Source: Gammaproteobacteria bacterium (GTDB taxonomy: Bacteria > Pseudomonadota > Gammaproteobacteria > Acidiferrobacterales > SPGG2). Taken from it: a DNA stretch of 55,420 nt. Positions 33,979-44,031 of the stretch are shown in pieces. The stretch is taken from positions 1 through 55,420 of the forward strand of contig JAOTYM010000013.1 of assembly GCA_029861845.1 (NCBI GenBank). The letters run 5' to 3'. Positions within the stretch are counted from its first letter, which is position 1, and each line of letters begins with the position of its first letter. The notes beneath the pieces are model-generated. The model worked only from the letters and a program-made list of their open reading frames with translations, did not search any database and was not told the origin of the DNA. A program made the position numbers and the translations under genes.

Positions 33979-35196
33979 ATGAGACGCGTAGTGGTAACCG
34001 GCATCGGCATTGTCTCTAGTATCGGCAATGACAAAGAAGAAACACTCGAATCGTTACGAGTAGGTCGGTCCGGCATTGATTTTCATCAGGAGTACGCCGA
34101 TCTCGGATTTCGTACGAACGTTCATGGTTCGATTCGACTGAATGTTGACGAACTGATCGACCGCAAGGTCCGCCGGTTCATGGGAGATGGTGCGGCATTC
34201 AACTATGTCGCGATGCAAGAAGCGATTAGGGATTCTGGGCTTGAGCAGGATGATATCTCTAACCCACGTACCGGTTTGATTGTCGGCTCCGGCGGTGCGT
34301 CGACTAAAAACTTGTTGGCGTCTACTGATCTCTTACGTGCCAAAGGGTTGCGCGGGGTCGGCCCGTATATGGTTCCTCGCGCAATGTGCAGCACCAATGC
34401 TGCTTGTCTGGGAACGGCATTTCAAATAAAGGGTGTCGGCTATTCGATTAGCTCGGCCTGCTCTACCAGTGCCCATTGTATTGGTAATGGGGCTGAACTC
34501 ATCCAAACCGGGAAACAAGACATTGTGTTCGCTGGCGGTGGCGAAGAGATCCATTGGACAATGACCCTACTTTTCGATGCCATGGGGGCGTTGTCGTCTA
34601 AATATAACGAAACGCCACAGACAGCGTCGCGACCCTATGATGTAGATCGCGATGGTTTCGTAATCTCGGGCGGAGGTGGCATATTGGTACTTGAAGAGCT
34701 CGAACACGCAAGGGCCCGTGGTGCGAAAATCTACGCAGAGCTTGCTGGCTATGGCGCTACATCAGATGGTTTCGACATGGTACAGCCATCGGGTGAGGGC
34801 GCGATAAGGTGTATGCGTCAGGCCTGTGCGACAGTAGATGGCCCGATAGACTACATCAATGCGCACGGCACGAGTACGCCGGTCGGTGATGTTCGCGAGC
34901 TAGAGGCCATAAAAACCGTATTCGAGAATGAACTTCCGCCCATCAGCGCCACTAAGTCACTTACCGGTCACGCGTTGGGTGCAGCCGGGGTTAACGAGGC
35001 GATTCATAGCTTATTGATGATGGAGCACGATTTCATCGCCGAGTCCGCGAATATCGAGAACCTCGATCCGGCCGCCGCAGGCATGCCGATCGTACGTGAA
35101 CGTCGAGATGACGTTCGCCTAAACACGGTTATGTCGAACAGCTTCGGTTTTGGGGGTGCCAATGTGTGCTTGGTTTTCCGTCGGTTTGGGGGTTAG
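33979..35196 (+). CDS. fabB: 3-oxoacyl-ACP synthase I FabB
   Basis: A 405-residue condensing enzyme with the full Cys-His-His triad: C161 ([10 protein letters not shown]), H296 ([11 protein letters not shown]) and H331 ([10 protein letters not shown]). It elongates cis-3-decenoyl-ACP made by FabA, and fabA-fabB operons are characteristic of gammaproteobacteria and some alphaproteobacteria. Strong ribosome-binding site (GAAGGAGGGAGG) before the ATG. Convergent with the peptidase gene whose end lies 15 bases away. Confidence 0.95.
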   Translation: MRRVVVTGIGIVSSIGNDKEETLESLRVGRSGIDFHQEYADLGFRTNVHGSIRLNVDELIDRKVRRFMGDGAAFNYVAMQEAIRDSGLEQDDISNPRTGLIVGSGGASTKNLLASTDLLRAKGLRGVGPYMVPRAMCSTNAACLGTAFQIKGVGYSISSACSTSAHCIGNGAELIQTGKQDIVFAGGGEEIHWTMTLLFDAMGALSSKYNETPQTASRPYDVDRDGFVISGGGGILVLEELEHARARGAKIYAELAGYGATSDGFDMVQPSGEGAIRCMRQACATVDGPIDYINAHGTSTPVGDVRELEAIKTVFENELPPISATKSLTGHALGAAGVNEAIHSLLMMEHDFIAESANIENLDPAAAGMPIVRERRDDVRLNTVMSNSFGFGGANVCLVFRRFGG

Positions 35197-35211
35197 CTGT
35201 AAAGCCAGTGT

Positions 35212-36324
35212 CTAGCTGGAGTGCGATTTGAAGCCGCAGTGGATTGCCTGCCGCAGTACTTTCCCGCCTCTCTCGAGTATCGCCAATCGCCACCCAGGAT
35301 CGGCCGGACAAAACGTCTCTTGAAAGTCAGCTTTAATCTTGTGGCCGGCTGCCGAGTCGATCGTGCCGTAGTAGTGCAATCGGTTTTCCGCCCGCAACAT
35401 AGCCAGCGTATGCCATAGTGAGTAAGTTCCGAACTCTAGTGTCACCGGATATACGCGGCAATGATCGAACCCAGCCTGGGTCAATTCGCCGATATCACCA
35501 AACGCCGGATACACGGACGTGTTCTTGGTCTGACTCGTAATCACTTTGTCGGCGCCAAACCATTTCTGCAGTTGTTGAAGTTCATGGGCTCCTTCAGGAA
35601 GATCGGTCAACAATTTGTAATGACCGTAGTGTCCCAGGCCAGTGTGTAAGTCGATATGCAACACTTGTCTTGTGTTTTCGGCCGACGCACGCCGCAGCAA
35701 TTGTTCGAAAATAGTGATAGATTCCTGGCGCTCGATGCCGCCATAGAATAGGCCTTTGGCGAATGCATACTGGCCGCTGGCAATGGCGCGTTTGCCTGCG
35801 CGCATACCGTGTCTTATACCTGCCCATATTAATTTTGCCTTAAATAGATCCTGACTAGGCGGTGACGTCGGGTTTAGTAGCGGGTCGAACGTTCCATAAG
35901 CTGAATTGACGGGCCCTGGAAACTGGGCGAGACAGTTTCGATTGAGGTCGACGTTGTTCTCATTCACACGACGCAGATGCGCAAAGCCGTAGGGATTGAT
36001 CGCATGAATCAGTAGTAGCCCGCCGCCGCTAGGAAGCGGCGGCATCGCTCTTAGTTCATTGATCAATTGTTGTTGCAGCGCGCTGCCAGCGAAGCCCTCG
36101 GCGCCGTGTATGCCCGAAGAGATGATTACCAATCGTGCCGGTGATGGCGCGCCGTAGTAGGCGGCGTCGAGCGTCAGCTCTTTTCCTGCGATCGATGGGG
36201 CTTGGATTGGGCAGCGTTGTGTCCATGCCGCCTGTCGTGCAGCGAGCTGGCTGAAACTGTCACGGGCAGCAAAATAGTCGGTCGCGAAGTAACGCAGACC
36301 GTTTTCGGCACCCCTACTTGGCAT
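35212..36324 (-). CDS. DUF2817 family M14-like peptidase
   Basis: A 370-residue protein of the DUF2817 group, related to zinc carboxypeptidases. The first zinc pair is H73-xx-E76 in SGIHGAEGFAGS; the later HIDLHTG supplies the third ligand; NENNVDLNRN resembles the substrate-binding NxxxDLNRN of M14 enzymes. Predicted to remove residues or acyl groups from a peptide-like substrate, not further defined. No signal peptide, so cytosolic. It begins 52 bases after nadA on the same strand and could be in the nrtR-nadA transcript. Confidence 0.85.
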   Translation of the reverse strand: MPSRGAENGLRYFATDYFAARDSFSQLAARQAAWTQRCPIQAPSIAGKELTLDAAYYGAPSPARLVIISSGIHGAEGFAGSALQQQLINELRAMPPLPSGGGLLLIHAINPYGFAHLRRVNENNVDLNRNCLAQFPGPVNSAYGTFDPLLNPTSPPSQDLFKAKLIWAGIRHGMRAGKRAIASGQYAFAKGLFYGGIERQESITIFEQLLRRASAENTRQVLHIDLHTGLGHYGHYKLLTDLPEGAHELQQLQKWFGADKVITSQTKNTSVYPAFGDIGELTQAGFDHCRVYPVTLEFGTYSLWHTLAMLRAENRLHYYGTIDSAAGHKIKADFQETFCPADPGWRLAILERGGKVLRQAIHCGFKSHSS

Positions 36325-36376
36325 CGCTGCGCACGAACGGGCCGTGTCTTTTTGCCGTTGAGGGTGCGCGGATCCC

Positions 36377-37447
36377 TTAGGCGTTGCCTTGACCCAGCAC
36401 CTGGGCGTCTCGCTCGCGCGCGAAGTCCAAAAGACGCTTTATCGGTATCATGGCCCGTTGCCGTGTGGATTCGTCGATAAAGATTTCGTTACCACCATGC
36501 TTGAGCGTGTTGTACAGTTTTTGCAGATCGTTCATCGCCATCCAGCGGCAATGAGCACAACTCTCACAGGTAGCACCGACCCCGGTCGTAGGCGCCTCGA
36601 GAAACTTTTTGTTCGGCGCCGCTTGTTGCATCTTGTGAAAGATGCCCTTATCGGTCGCGACGATAAATGTCTTGGCGTCGAGCGTTTGTGCGGCCTTGAT
36701 GAGCGCAGTGGTTGAGCCGACGACATCAGCTTGCTCGATCACACCTGCCGGTGATTCCGGATGCACTAACACCGCTGCTTCCGGGTGTTTGGCGCGCAGA
36801 CGGTGCAATGCCTCGGCTTTAAATTCTTCATGCACGATACAGGCGCCCTTCCACAATACCATGTCAGCCCCTGTCGCTTTCTGGATATAGTCGCCCAAAT
36901 ATTTGTCTGGGGCCCAAAGTATCTTCTCTCCACGAGCAGTGAGATGTTTGACGATGTCCACACCTATAGACGAGGTAACCACCCAATCGGCACGTGCCTT
37001 CACGGCGGCGCTGGTATTGGCATAGACAACTACGGTGCGATCTGGATGGGCATCACAAAACTGGCTGAATTCGTCAATCGGACAACCGAGATCGAGCGAG
37101 CAAGTCGCTTCGAGATCTGGCATGAGCACGCGTTTCTCGGGATTGAGGATCTTCGCGGTTTCGCCCATGAACCGTACGCCGGCAACGACCACAGTCTTGG
37201 CTGGGTGCTCGTGACCAAAGCGGGCCATCTCCAGCGAGTCCGACACAGTACCACCGGTTTCATCCGCCAGGTCTTGCAGCTCCGGCGCCGTGTAGTAGTG
37301 GGCAACCAGCACAGCATCGCGTTCGGCTAGCATGCGTTTAATTTCTTGCGCGAGATCATCGGATCGCAGCGTTGCGCCTGTTGGCGCATCTACGATGCCA
37401 CGATCTTGCATCTTCTCAGCAACGGTAGTGGATAAGATTTTGCTCAT
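36377..37447 (-). CDS. nadA: Quinolinate synthase NadA
   Basis: A 356-residue [4Fe-4S] enzyme that condenses iminoaspartate with dihydroxyacetone phosphate to quinolinate for NAD synthesis. The three cluster cysteines are in [20 protein letters not shown] and CESCAHCRW, and the phosphate-binding [11 protein letters not shown] is near the N-terminus. I chose the ATG at 37447 with GAGGT upstream; the ATG five codons earlier has no such site. It follows the NrtR regulator gene by 24 bases in the same direction, so NrtR probably controls it. Confidence 0.95.
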   Translation of the reverse strand: MSKILSTTVAEKMQDRGIVDAPTGATLRSDDLAQEIKRMLAERDAVLVAHYYTAPELQDLADETGGTVSDSLEMARFGHEHPAKTVVVAGVRFMGETAKILNPEKRVLMPDLEATCSLDLGCPIDEFSQFCDAHPDRTVVVYANTSAAVKARADWVVTSSIGVDIVKHLTARGEKILWAPDKYLGDYIQKATGADMVLWKGACIVHEEFKAEALHRLRAKHPEAAVLVHPESPAGVIEQADVVGSTTALIKAAQTLDAKTFIVATDKGIFHKMQQAAPNKKFLEAPTTGVGATCESCAHCRWMAMNDLQKLYNTLKHGGNEIFIDESTRQRAMIPIKRLLDFARERDAQVLGQGNA

Positions 37448-37471
37448 CAGTACCTCGCTCACGCGTGCTTG

Positions 37472-38140
37472 CTATTTGATAAATTCAACTCTACCCGGAG
37501 ACTTGAGGCGATAGAGTTGTGCCGGTCGGTGCTTGCCGTTGCGACGTTTTTCGGTGGTGCGTTCGAGACACGACATCGCCAGCACGCCCTTGCGAAAATT
37601 GCGTTTGTCCAACTCTTCGCGCAGGATGATCTGATAGACCGTCTGCAGCTCACTCAAGGTGAACATCTGTGGCATAAACTGAAAGGCGATAGTGGAGTAG
37701 TCTAGCTTCGCCACCAATCGCTGATGCGCCATGTTGACGATTTTTTCATGGTCGAATGCCATCGGCGGTAGGTCTTCGAGGGCAGACCAGGCAACCGCCT
37801 TTGCATCGCTAGCGGCGCGGATATGTAAACCGTCGGACGGTGTGAGGGCATAGTAGGCCACCGAGATCACGCGGCCACGTGGGTCACGACCTGGCTCACC
37901 GGAGGTGTGGAGTTGTTCTAGGTAAACGCCGGTCACACCGGTTTCTTCCTCGAGCTCACGCAGCGCACTGGTCTCCAGGTCCTCATCGATGCCAACAAAA
38001 CCACCCGGCAATGCCCATGCACCGGCAAACGGTTCGTGTGCCCGTTTAACGAGCAACAGCATCAGCATACCTTCGCGTATGCTGAAAAGGACGACATCGG
38101 TAGCGACGGCTGGCCTCGGGTGGTCGTAGCAATAGCGCAT
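37472..38140 (-). CDS. nrtR: NrtR-type Nudix transcriptional regulator of NAD metabolism
   Basis: A 222-residue two-domain protein. The N-terminal Nudix-like domain has GGFVGIDEDLETSALREL and EETGV (Nudix box at about residues 48-70, nearly canonical GX5EX7REUXEEXGU). The C-terminal winged helix has FTLSELQTVYQIIL and NFRKGVL near 160-190, as in NrtR. NrtR binds ADP-ribose through the Nudix fold and represses NAD genes. It sits directly before nadA, which fits. The ATG at 38140 is chosen; a GTG eight codons upstream would lie within operator box 1. Autoregulation is likely from the two palindromes upstream. Confidence 0.9.
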   Translation of the reverse strand: MRYCYDHPRPAVATDVVLFSIREGMLMLLLVKRAHEPFAGAWALPGGFVGIDEDLETSALRELEEETGVTGVYLEQLHTSGEPGRDPRGRVISVAYYALTPSDGLHIRAASDAKAVAWSALEDLPPMAFDHEKIVNMAHQRLVAKLDYSTIAFQFMPQMFTLSELQTVYQIILREELDKRNFRKGVLAMSCLERTTEKRRNGKHRPAQLYRLKSPGRVEFIK

Positions 38141-38147
38141 AACTAGA

Positions 38148-38166
38148 TAGTGTAACCTATACACTA
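38148..38166. promoter_or_regulatory. NrtR operator, box 1
   Basis: TAGTGTA-N5-TACACTA, a perfect 7-bp inverted repeat with 5-base spacer. It ends eight bases before the nrtR ATG (minus strand), where it would cover the start of the transcript. It shares its arms with box 2. Confidence 0.75.
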
Positions 38167-38175
38167 AGTAGGCTT

Positions 38176-38204
38176 AAGATAGTGTAGTTTTTACACTATG
38201 TCAA
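38176..38204 (-). promoter_or_regulatory. Sigma-70 promoter of nrtR-nadA
   Basis: On the minus strand, a perfect -35 TTGACA (38199-38204) is followed after 17 bases by -10 TATCTT (38176-38181). Operator box 2 fills the spacer exactly, so a bound repressor would block RNA polymerase. Transcription would start about 25-30 bases before the nrtR ATG. Confidence 0.75.
38179..38199. promoter_or_regulatory. NrtR operator, box 2
   Basis: ATAGTGTA-N5-TACACTAT, a perfect 8-bp inverted repeat with 5-base spacer, lying between the -35 and -10 elements of the nrtR promoter. Its centre is 32 bases (about three helical turns) from that of box 1, so two dimers could bind on the same face of the DNA. Confidence 0.78.
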
Positions 38205-38212
38205 CTGTGGCC

Positions 38213-38236
38213 AAAAAAAACCCCCGCTAGCGGGGG
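38213..38236 (-). terminator. Intrinsic terminator of the ykgJ-like gene
   Basis: Fully palindromic CCCCCGCTAGCGGGGG at 38221-38236 next to eight A residues (38213-38220) on the plus strand, which is a GC hairpin followed by T8 when read on the minus strand. It lies 33 bases after the stop of the YkgJ-family gene and shields the nrtR promoter from read-through. Confidence 0.9.
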
Positions 38237-38269
38237 ATGATAAAGCCTCTAACCACTATATCGTTATTA

Positions 38270-39103
38270 TTACGAAATCGGCTGCTCGGCCCGGCGACGG
38301 GCAATGCGCTTTTCCAGGGCATCGGGTTTGAGCGGTATTGTGGCTTCGCCAAATAGTACTTGCTTGAGGAGACGAAAGCCGAATTTCATGAGGATGACCT
38401 CATCGTTAAGCAGTTGCCGCATAAACGGCTCATCAATGTCATAGGTCTCGCTGAAACCGGGGCTCTTCAGAAATTCTCGCAGCCCATCCACGTCATAGCT
38501 GCTGAGGTAAAAAAAGTCGAGGCTACGACTACTAGGCTTACCTAGGGTCGGCCCGCACGAGCGTTTCTTGAGGACGACCTGACGCCACTCTGCGTTGAGT
38601 TCGTCATAATCATCCACACCTTGCTCATGTCGGTATTCGCGGACCATTTGTGTTTTGGGCTCGTTATGGCCGAGGCAATGGTCCTCTTTGACGACAAAGT
38701 AGAAATTTTCCTCGTTTGCCGCCGCTTTCTTACGCATAGATACGGTGCCTAGGGCGTAATAGCGGCACGCGCTAGGTCGGTCCTGGTACACGCCACAGCC
38801 TTCCTCGGTGAGAAACTGGCAGGCCTTTGAATTCGATTGGTGGTCGAGCTTCACGCCTGGCAGCCCGTGCGCATCCATATCGAACCGGGTGGTATGTCTG
38901 ACCAGAAACTCGGTGGAGGTTATGCCCAGCCGGTTCTTGAGGCGCAGGATGTCATAAGGTGTTAGCGTAATGTCGATACTCTTACAGCAAGCATTGAAGC
39001 AGGCGACACCGGGATGGCAATGGAACTGGAATCTTTCATCTAGCTCCATGCGCACCGGTTGCACCGGACTTTTTATAAAACCTGCGGTAGTTTGACTGCT
39101 CAT
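38270..39103 (-). CDS. YkgJ-family cysteine cluster protein
   Basis: A 277-residue protein of the YkgJ/UPF0153 family, named for an N-terminal zinc or iron-binding cysteine cluster. Visible cysteines: HCHPGVACFNACCKSID at about residues 28-44, then CQFLTEEGCGVYQDRPSACRYY near 94-115, quoted as CGVYQDRPSACRYY. This is the CxxxCC...C...C...RPxxCR pattern. The C-terminal half is helical and longer than in short members. Function unknown; the family is proposed to bind Fe-S or zinc. Own terminator at 38213-38236. Confidence 0.85.
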   Translation of the reverse strand: MSSQTTAGFIKSPVQPVRMELDERFQFHCHPGVACFNACCKSIDITLTPYDILRLKNRLGITSTEFLVRHTTRFDMDAHGLPGVKLDHQSNSKACQFLTEEGCGVYQDRPSACRYYALGTVSMRKKAAANEENFYFVVKEDHCLGHNEPKTQMVREYRHEQGVDDYDELNAEWRQVVLKKRSCGPTLGKPSSRSLDFFYLSSYDVDGLREFLKSPGFSETYDIDEPFMRQLLNDEVILMKFGFRLLKQVLFGEATIPLKPDALEKRIARRRAEQPIS

Positions 39104-39333
39104 CTCAAGGCCTTAGAGAGTACGAAGGCCCGGGCACAGTGTGCCTGGGCCCTCGCCCACAACCCTTGGTGCGGATCATCCAGCAGGACGCTGGAAAAGT
39201 CCATCCCTGATATGGCCGCCGGGGGCCTGGGGGTATTAGGCGATGTATGCTAAATACGTATAAATATCATGAGTTTATACTATATTTGTCTATTCTGTCG
39301 GCAATAGCCCTACAAAAATTATGTTTTTCACCG

Positions 39334-41241
39334 TTAGTCCTTGATCAATTGTTTGTAGGGTATCTTCTTAAAGCTCCATGCGCCGGTGTGGCGCTCGTAT
39401 TTGGAGTTTACGAACACCTTCCAGTTGTCATCGTCGACCTCCGGAAAATCGGTACGGTAGTAATAGCCGGGATAACGTGTCTCTTCGCGAAACTTGATGT
39501 GCCGCATATGGCATTCGGCGGCGATGAGTCGGTGATAATTCTCCCACGCCCGCAACAGCTCGTGCAGGTCCTTGGCCCGCATTTTTAGGGAGTCTTCCTT
39601 CAGCATTTCGAGCTTACGCTCGGCAAGCTCGAGCATTTTGCCGTTGGTCTGGTACATGGTGGACACCCCCCCTACGTATTCATCCATGATCTTTTGTAGC
39701 CGAAATTGAAACATCTTCGGCGTAATGTAGTGCGGGTTGACATCTATGGCGGTGGTGTAGTCCTTATGTTCCAGGAAATTGCGCACCGGCCGATAAATCT
39801 CTTCCACCAGCTCCTCGACACTGCGCCCCAGTTCGGGTTTCCAGTCCTTATTGTCAAGCGCAAACTTGACCATGGCCTTGGCGGCGATACGGCCTTCGGC
39901 ATGCGAGCCGCTAGAGAACTTATGCCCCGAGGCGCCGACGCCGTCGCCGGCCGTGAACAGACCGTTGACCGTGGTCATGCGGTTATAGCCCCAGCTCCAA
40001 TCCGCGGGTGCGCCCGGGATATCGCTTGGCCCCGACACCCAGATGCCGGCGCAACCGGCGTGTGAACCCAGAAGATAGGGTTCGGTCGGCATCAACTCCG
40101 ACGGCTGTTTGTCGGGCTCGATGTTCTCACCTGCCCAAACGCCGGCTTGGCTGATGGTCATATCCAAGAAGTCTTCCCAGGCCTCGGCCTCCAGGTGTTT
40201 GATCTCCTTGGGTGTCATGTTGGCGGCGAGCTCGCGCATAGCGGTAGCGGTGTCGATGTAGATCGGCCCGCGTCCGTGTTTCATCTCTTCCATCATCAGG
40301 TGATTGCGAAGACAGGTGCCGTACGGGGGTTTGCCGTATTCACCAAATCGCTCCAATAGGTGTTCATTCTTTTTCTGGTAGTCTTCACCGTAGGCGTTCA
40401 TGGCCTTGGCTTTGAACAGCAAAAACCAAGCACCTACTGGTCCATAGCCGTCCTTGAATCGTGCCGGCACGAACCGATTTTCCATCATGGTCATCTCGGC
40501 CCCACACTCGGCCGCCATGGCATAGGTCGAGCCGGCGTTCCAAACCGGGTACCAGGCGCGCCCGCCGCCTTCTCCGACAGAGCGCGGCCGAAACACATTG
40601 ACGGCCCCGCCGGCCGCCATCAGGCAGCATTTAAATCTATATATATAGAGCTTATTGTCGCGAACACTAAAGCCGGCGGCGCCGGCCACCCGCGTCGGGT
40701 CGTTTTTGTCCGTCACTAGTCGAATAATGAACACCCGTTCGTTGATGTTCTCGATACCAAGCGCCTTCTTAGCAGCCTCGGCGACAATCCACTTATAGGA
40801 TTCGCCGTTGATCATGATTTGCCAGCGACCCGAACGTACCGGCTTGCCGCCATCGACTAGGCGTTTGTCTTCATCACCCGGCTGTTTCCAGATTGGCAGG
40901 CCCCACTCCTCGAAATGATGGACGCTGTCATCGACGTGGCGACCGACATCGTAGACCAGATCCTCACGGATGATGCCCATCAAGTCGTTGCGCACATAGC
41001 GTACGTAATCGGACGGGTCATTCTCACCCATGTAGGTGTTGATCGCCGATAGGCCCATGGCCACCGCCCCCGATCGATCCATGGCCGCCTTGTCCACCAG
41101 CCTTATCTTCAGGCCGGTGCCCTCAGCCCATCGCATGATCTCGAAGGCGGCGCCACAACAGGCCATGCCGCCGCCAATGAGGAGGATATCTACCTCTTCT
41201 TCGATTATTTCCGGGTTACCAAAACCGAATTCTTGCGCCAT
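39334..41241 (-). CDS. aprA: Adenylylsulfate reductase alpha subunit AprA
   Basis: A 635-residue flavoprotein of normal AprA length. FAD motif at the N-terminus (ILLIGGGMACCGAAFEI), and the FAD/active-site loop GSHAGCAGIWVSG plus GHKFSSGSHAEGR further on. AprBA converts APS and two electrons to sulfite and AMP; in sulfur oxidisers it runs in reverse. Which direction applies is inferred from the autotrophy genes around. ATG at 41241 has AGAGGA upstream; a GTG three bases before it is less likely. Last gene of sat-aprB-aprA. Confidence 0.95.
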   Translation of the reverse strand: MAQEFGFGNPEIIEEEVDILLIGGGMACCGAAFEIMRWAEGTGLKIRLVDKAAMDRSGAVAMGLSAINTYMGENDPSDYVRYVRNDLMGIIREDLVYDVGRHVDDSVHHFEEWGLPIWKQPGDEDKRLVDGGKPVRSGRWQIMINGESYKWIVAEAAKKALGIENINERVFIIRLVTDKNDPTRVAGAAGFSVRDNKLYIYRFKCCLMAAGGAVNVFRPRSVGEGGGRAWYPVWNAGSTYAMAAECGAEMTMMENRFVPARFKDGYGPVGAWFLLFKAKAMNAYGEDYQKKNEHLLERFGEYGKPPYGTCLRNHLMMEEMKHGRGPIYIDTATAMRELAANMTPKEIKHLEAEAWEDFLDMTISQAGVWAGENIEPDKQPSELMPTEPYLLGSHAGCAGIWVSGPSDIPGAPADWSWGYNRMTTVNGLFTAGDGVGASGHKFSSGSHAEGRIAAKAMVKFALDNKDWKPELGRSVEELVEEIYRPVRNFLEHKDYTTAIDVNPHYITPKMFQFRLQKIMDEYVGGVSTMYQTNGKMLELAERKLEMLKEDSLKMRAKDLHELLRAWENYHRLIAAECHMRHIKFREETRYPGYYYRTDFPEVDDDNWKVFVNSKYERHTGAWSFKKIPYKQLIKD

Positions 41242-41291
41242 CACTCTTGTCCTCTGTTAGTTTTGAGCCGCTCTTATCTTCTTATCTGATA

Positions 41292-41756
41292 TCAGCCATC
41301 GAGAAACTGTGTCTCATCGCACGCGTGTGTGCCGTGCGTGAACAGTAGCTTATGCTGCTCGATTTCGCCCATATCGGCCTTCGGTTTTTTGGCATACGGA
41401 TCAATAGAGCCCTCCGGAGTGGTGCGAATCGGAAATTTAAAGCGTTTCATGTTGCCGTTGCGAAACTTGATGGTCCACATGATTGAGTCGGTACCACGTA
41501 ATGGTTGCACCATGCCCCCCAGCGGCACGAAATCGGCATAATGCCGTACCTCGATGGCGTTTTGTGGGCACACCTTGACGCAGGAATAACACTCCCAACA
41601 CTGCTCGGGTTCTTGGTTATAGGCCTTCATTGCATGGCCGGTGGCAGAGCCATCCTTATCTAGTGCCATAAGGTCGTGTGGACAGATATACATACACGCG
41701 GTCTTATCTTGGCCTTTACAGCCATCGCATTTATCGGTACGAACGTATGTCGGCAT
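41292..41756 (-). CDS. aprB: Adenylylsulfate reductase beta subunit AprB
   Basis: A 154-residue ferredoxin-like subunit with two [4Fe-4S] clusters: CDGCKGQDKTACMYICPHD near the N-terminus and CWECYSCVKVCPQNAIE near residues 53-69. The C-terminal extension that wraps AprA (GGMVQPLRGTDSIMWTIKFR onward) is present. It passes electrons between the FAD of AprA and an external partner, here most likely QmoAB-HdrCB because no aprM gene is visible. 50 bases from aprA, 48 bases from sat. Confidence 0.95.
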   Translation of the reverse strand: MPTYVRTDKCDGCKGQDKTACMYICPHDLMALDKDGSATGHAMKAYNQEPEQCWECYSCVKVCPQNAIEVRHYADFVPLGGMVQPLRGTDSIMWTIKFRNGNMKRFKFPIRTTPEGSIDPYAKKPKADMGEIEQHKLLFTHGTHACDETQFLDG

Positions 41757-41804
41757 TACGTGCCTCCTACAGTTTTCACAACTTGTTCAAGTTATCGGAT
41801 TTGT

Positions 41805-43022
41805 TCACTTTGCAGAGTGGCCGGCGGGTTTCACCTCCACTCTCTCTTCATCTTTCAACCCTGCGTAGTATTCGCGCAGAATCGCCAACACCTCGGGGCG
41901 ACTAAAATGCGTCGGTACTTCTGTTCCCTCTGATAACGCTTTTCGCAATTTTGTGCCCGAGAGCAGTAGCCTGTCTTTGGCCGAATGCGGGCAGGTGCGC
42001 ATGGACGCCATGCTGTCACATTTGTCACACCAAAATGTCCAGTCGATCTTTAGTGGTTTAATCTCGAGTGCATCACCCGGGATCTCGTCGAAGATATGAT
42101 GCGCATCGAACGGACCGTAGTAATCACCGACGCCGGCGTGATCGCGACCAACGATTAAATGCGAACAACCATAATTCTGCCGAAACAACGCATGCAGCAA
42201 TGCCTCACGTGGCCCGGCGTAGCGCATGTCCAGCGGATAGCCGGCTTGCACTACCGTGTCGCGCAGAAAGTAGTGCTCAATCAATGTATCGATCGCCTGC
42301 GTCCGTACCTCGGCCGGGATGTCGCCGGGTTTGAGTTTTCCCAACAGTGAATGAATAAGCACACAATCACAGATCTCGATCGCGACTTTGGCGAGATATT
42401 CGTGTGATCGATGCATGGGATTGCGGGTCTGGAACGCGGCTACAGTCTGCCAACCCTTGGTCTCGAACAATTTACGCATTTGCGCTGGTGTCAGAAACAG
42501 CTTGGGATACTTGTGGGGAAACTCGCCTTGCGACAGCGCCTTCACCGGTCCCGCCAGGTTGACCGGCCCCTGGGCCATTACCATCTGCACACCAGGGTGT
42601 TCGGTATCGGTGGTTTTATAGACGCTTCTACACTCCTGGGCCTTGTCGATCGTGTATTTTTCGTCGACCCGCATGGTCGCCATGATTTCGCCACTATCGG
42701 CATCGACCAGCGCGACGTCTTTTCCCTCGCTAATGCCGTCGGCGGTAGTTTCATCTGTCGACAGGGTTATCGGGATCGGCCAGAACAGGCCGTTGGCCAT
42801 GGCCATGTCGTCGCACACGCCCTCCCAGTCGGCTCGATTCATGAACCCCTGGAGGGGGGTGAAACCGCCGATACCTAGCATGATGAGGTCGCCGACCTCT
42901 CGGGAACTTAGGGGCACACGGGGCAGGGACTGGGCGCGTTGGCACTCCGATTCATGAATCGCGCCGCTTAGCAAGCGTGGCTGCAGTTGGTTAGCGCCGT
43001 GCGGACTCACCAGTTTCGACAT
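41805..43022 (-). CDS. sat: Dissimilatory sulfate adenylyltransferase (ATP sulfurylase)
   Basis: A 405-residue homo-oligomeric-type ATP sulfurylase. Motifs: [14 protein letters not shown] (QxRNP-HxxH), [16 protein letters not shown], and a C-terminal zinc-type cysteine set (CDKCDSM...CPH). It makes ATP and sulfate from APS and pyrophosphate in sulfur oxidisers. First gene of sat-aprB-aprA; the CysDN-type assimilatory enzyme is a different family. A TATAAT box lies 45 bases upstream of the ATG. Confidence 0.95.
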   Translation of the reverse strand: MSKLVSPHGANQLQPRLLSGAIHESECQRAQSLPRVPLSSREVGDLIMLGIGGFTPLQGFMNRADWEGVCDDMAMANGLFWPIPITLSTDETTADGISEGKDVALVDADSGEIMATMRVDEKYTIDKAQECRSVYKTTDTEHPGVQMVMAQGPVNLAGPVKALSQGEFPHKYPKLFLTPAQMRKLFETKGWQTVAAFQTRNPMHRSHEYLAKVAIEICDCVLIHSLLGKLKPGDIPAEVRTQAIDTLIEHYFLRDTVVQAGYPLDMRYAGPREALLHALFRQNYGCSHLIVGRDHAGVGDYYGPFDAHHIFDEIPGDALEIKPLKIDWTFWCDKCDSMASMRTCPHSAKDRLLLSGTKLRKALSEGTEVPTHFSRPEVLAILREYYAGLKDEERVEVKPAGHSAK

Positions 43023-43066
43023 AGGGTTTCTTCTCTGGTCGGCCGATCCGGGGCGAAAAAACGAGC

Positions 43067-43072
43067 ATTATA
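43067..43072 (-). promoter_or_regulatory. Candidate -10 element of sat-aprBA
   Basis: A consensus TATAAT on the minus strand, about 45 bases before the sat ATG. No good -35 is found at 16-18 bases, so the promoter may need an activator. A 10-bp palindrome ACTAATTAGT lies at 43116-43125, about 45 bases further upstream, and could be the binding site. Confidence 0.4.
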
Positions 43073-43272
43073 GTCAGGCCCAGGCGCAACACTCTATAGC
43101 CTCGCGAGCCATAAAACTAATTAGTATTAGTGGGGCACGATATAAGATTGACTTATCCTTGTTGGAATCGCACTATTTCTGACTGTTTGTAGGGGATTAG
43201 GCGCCGCCAGCGACGCCATGGGGCTGTGAGTCGCTGGGCGGGTCAAAAGCGGCTATCGGACCCGCAGACCGT

Positions 43273-43917
43273 CTAGCCACCGCTAACGTCGGTGACTGAC
43301 TGGCGTTTGAGTTCTCGGTAACGCTTGAGATCGGCTTCGGCCTGAGCCCGAATCGCCTCTTGTTCTTGACGCTTGGCGGCCATGGCCGTCTCGTGACGGG
43401 CGATCTGTTGCTTGGTCTTGATGATCTGCACTTGTAGGTCCTTGGCCGCTTGGCTGCCCGCTTTGGCAGCGGCCGCGTCCTTCTCCATTCTCGCCAGGGC
43501 CGCGCGTAGTGGCTTTAGGGTCGCGGTGGCGGCTGCGATGGTGGAATCAATCTGTACCAACTTACGATCACGGATATAGATGATGTCATCCTCGTGGCCG
43601 TAGGTGGCCAGTAACTGACGATCGATCTTGGCCTGTTCAGCCGCGCGCTTTTTCGCTGCTTCCATCTCAGCCTTTTCGAGTTCACGGGCCGCCAGCTCTT
43701 CTTCCGTGGCGGGGGCGCGGATTACTTTGGTCTTTACACCCTGACCGGAGAGCTCAATGACCTTAGAACGCTCACATTCCTCGGCGGCCTGGTCGCCGTA
43801 GTGCCACTTTCCTTCTGCGTCCTTGCATTTCTTGATTTTTGCCGCTTCGACCGTGAATGTTGCGACGGCGAGTCCTAGCGCAGCTATAACTGCAAGTGAA
43901 ATCGGTATTTTCTTCAT
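43273..43917 (-). CDS. Secreted DUF4124-like coiled-coil protein
   Basis: A 214-residue protein with a Sec signal peptide (KKIPISLAVIAALGLAVATF; cleavage near residue 26). The mature start KIKKCKDAEGKWHYGDQ resembles the DUF4124 domain, which carries a W/Y...GD...P core. Residues from about 70 form a long Ala/Glu/Lys-rich coiled coil. Probably a periplasmic or envelope structural protein. ATG 43917 fits the signal peptide; the earlier GTG is less likely. Confidence 0.75.
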   Translation of the reverse strand: MKKIPISLAVIAALGLAVATFTVEAAKIKKCKDAEGKWHYGDQAAEECERSKVIELSGQGVKTKVIRAPATEEELAARELEKAEMEAAKKRAAEQAKIDRQLLATYGHEDDIIYIRDRKLVQIDSTIAAATATLKPLRAALARMEKDAAAAKAGSQAAKDLQVQIIKTKQQIARHETAMAAKRQEQEAIRAQAEADLKRYRELKRQSVTDVSGG

Positions 43918-44031
43918 AGTCTGACCCACATTAGGATGGCAGGGCCCCTTTTTAAAGATAGGCAGTTCGGCCGCCTAGTCAACCGGTGCCCGCCGGCCGG
44001 GCCTGCTAGCGGTGCCAACGGGCCGGCAGGG

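Noticed and set aside
39126..39151. GC-rich inverted repeat (GGCCCGGGCAC / GTGCCTGGGCC)
   Set aside because: No T-run on either strand and over 180 bases from the aprA stop, so a terminator call is not supported.
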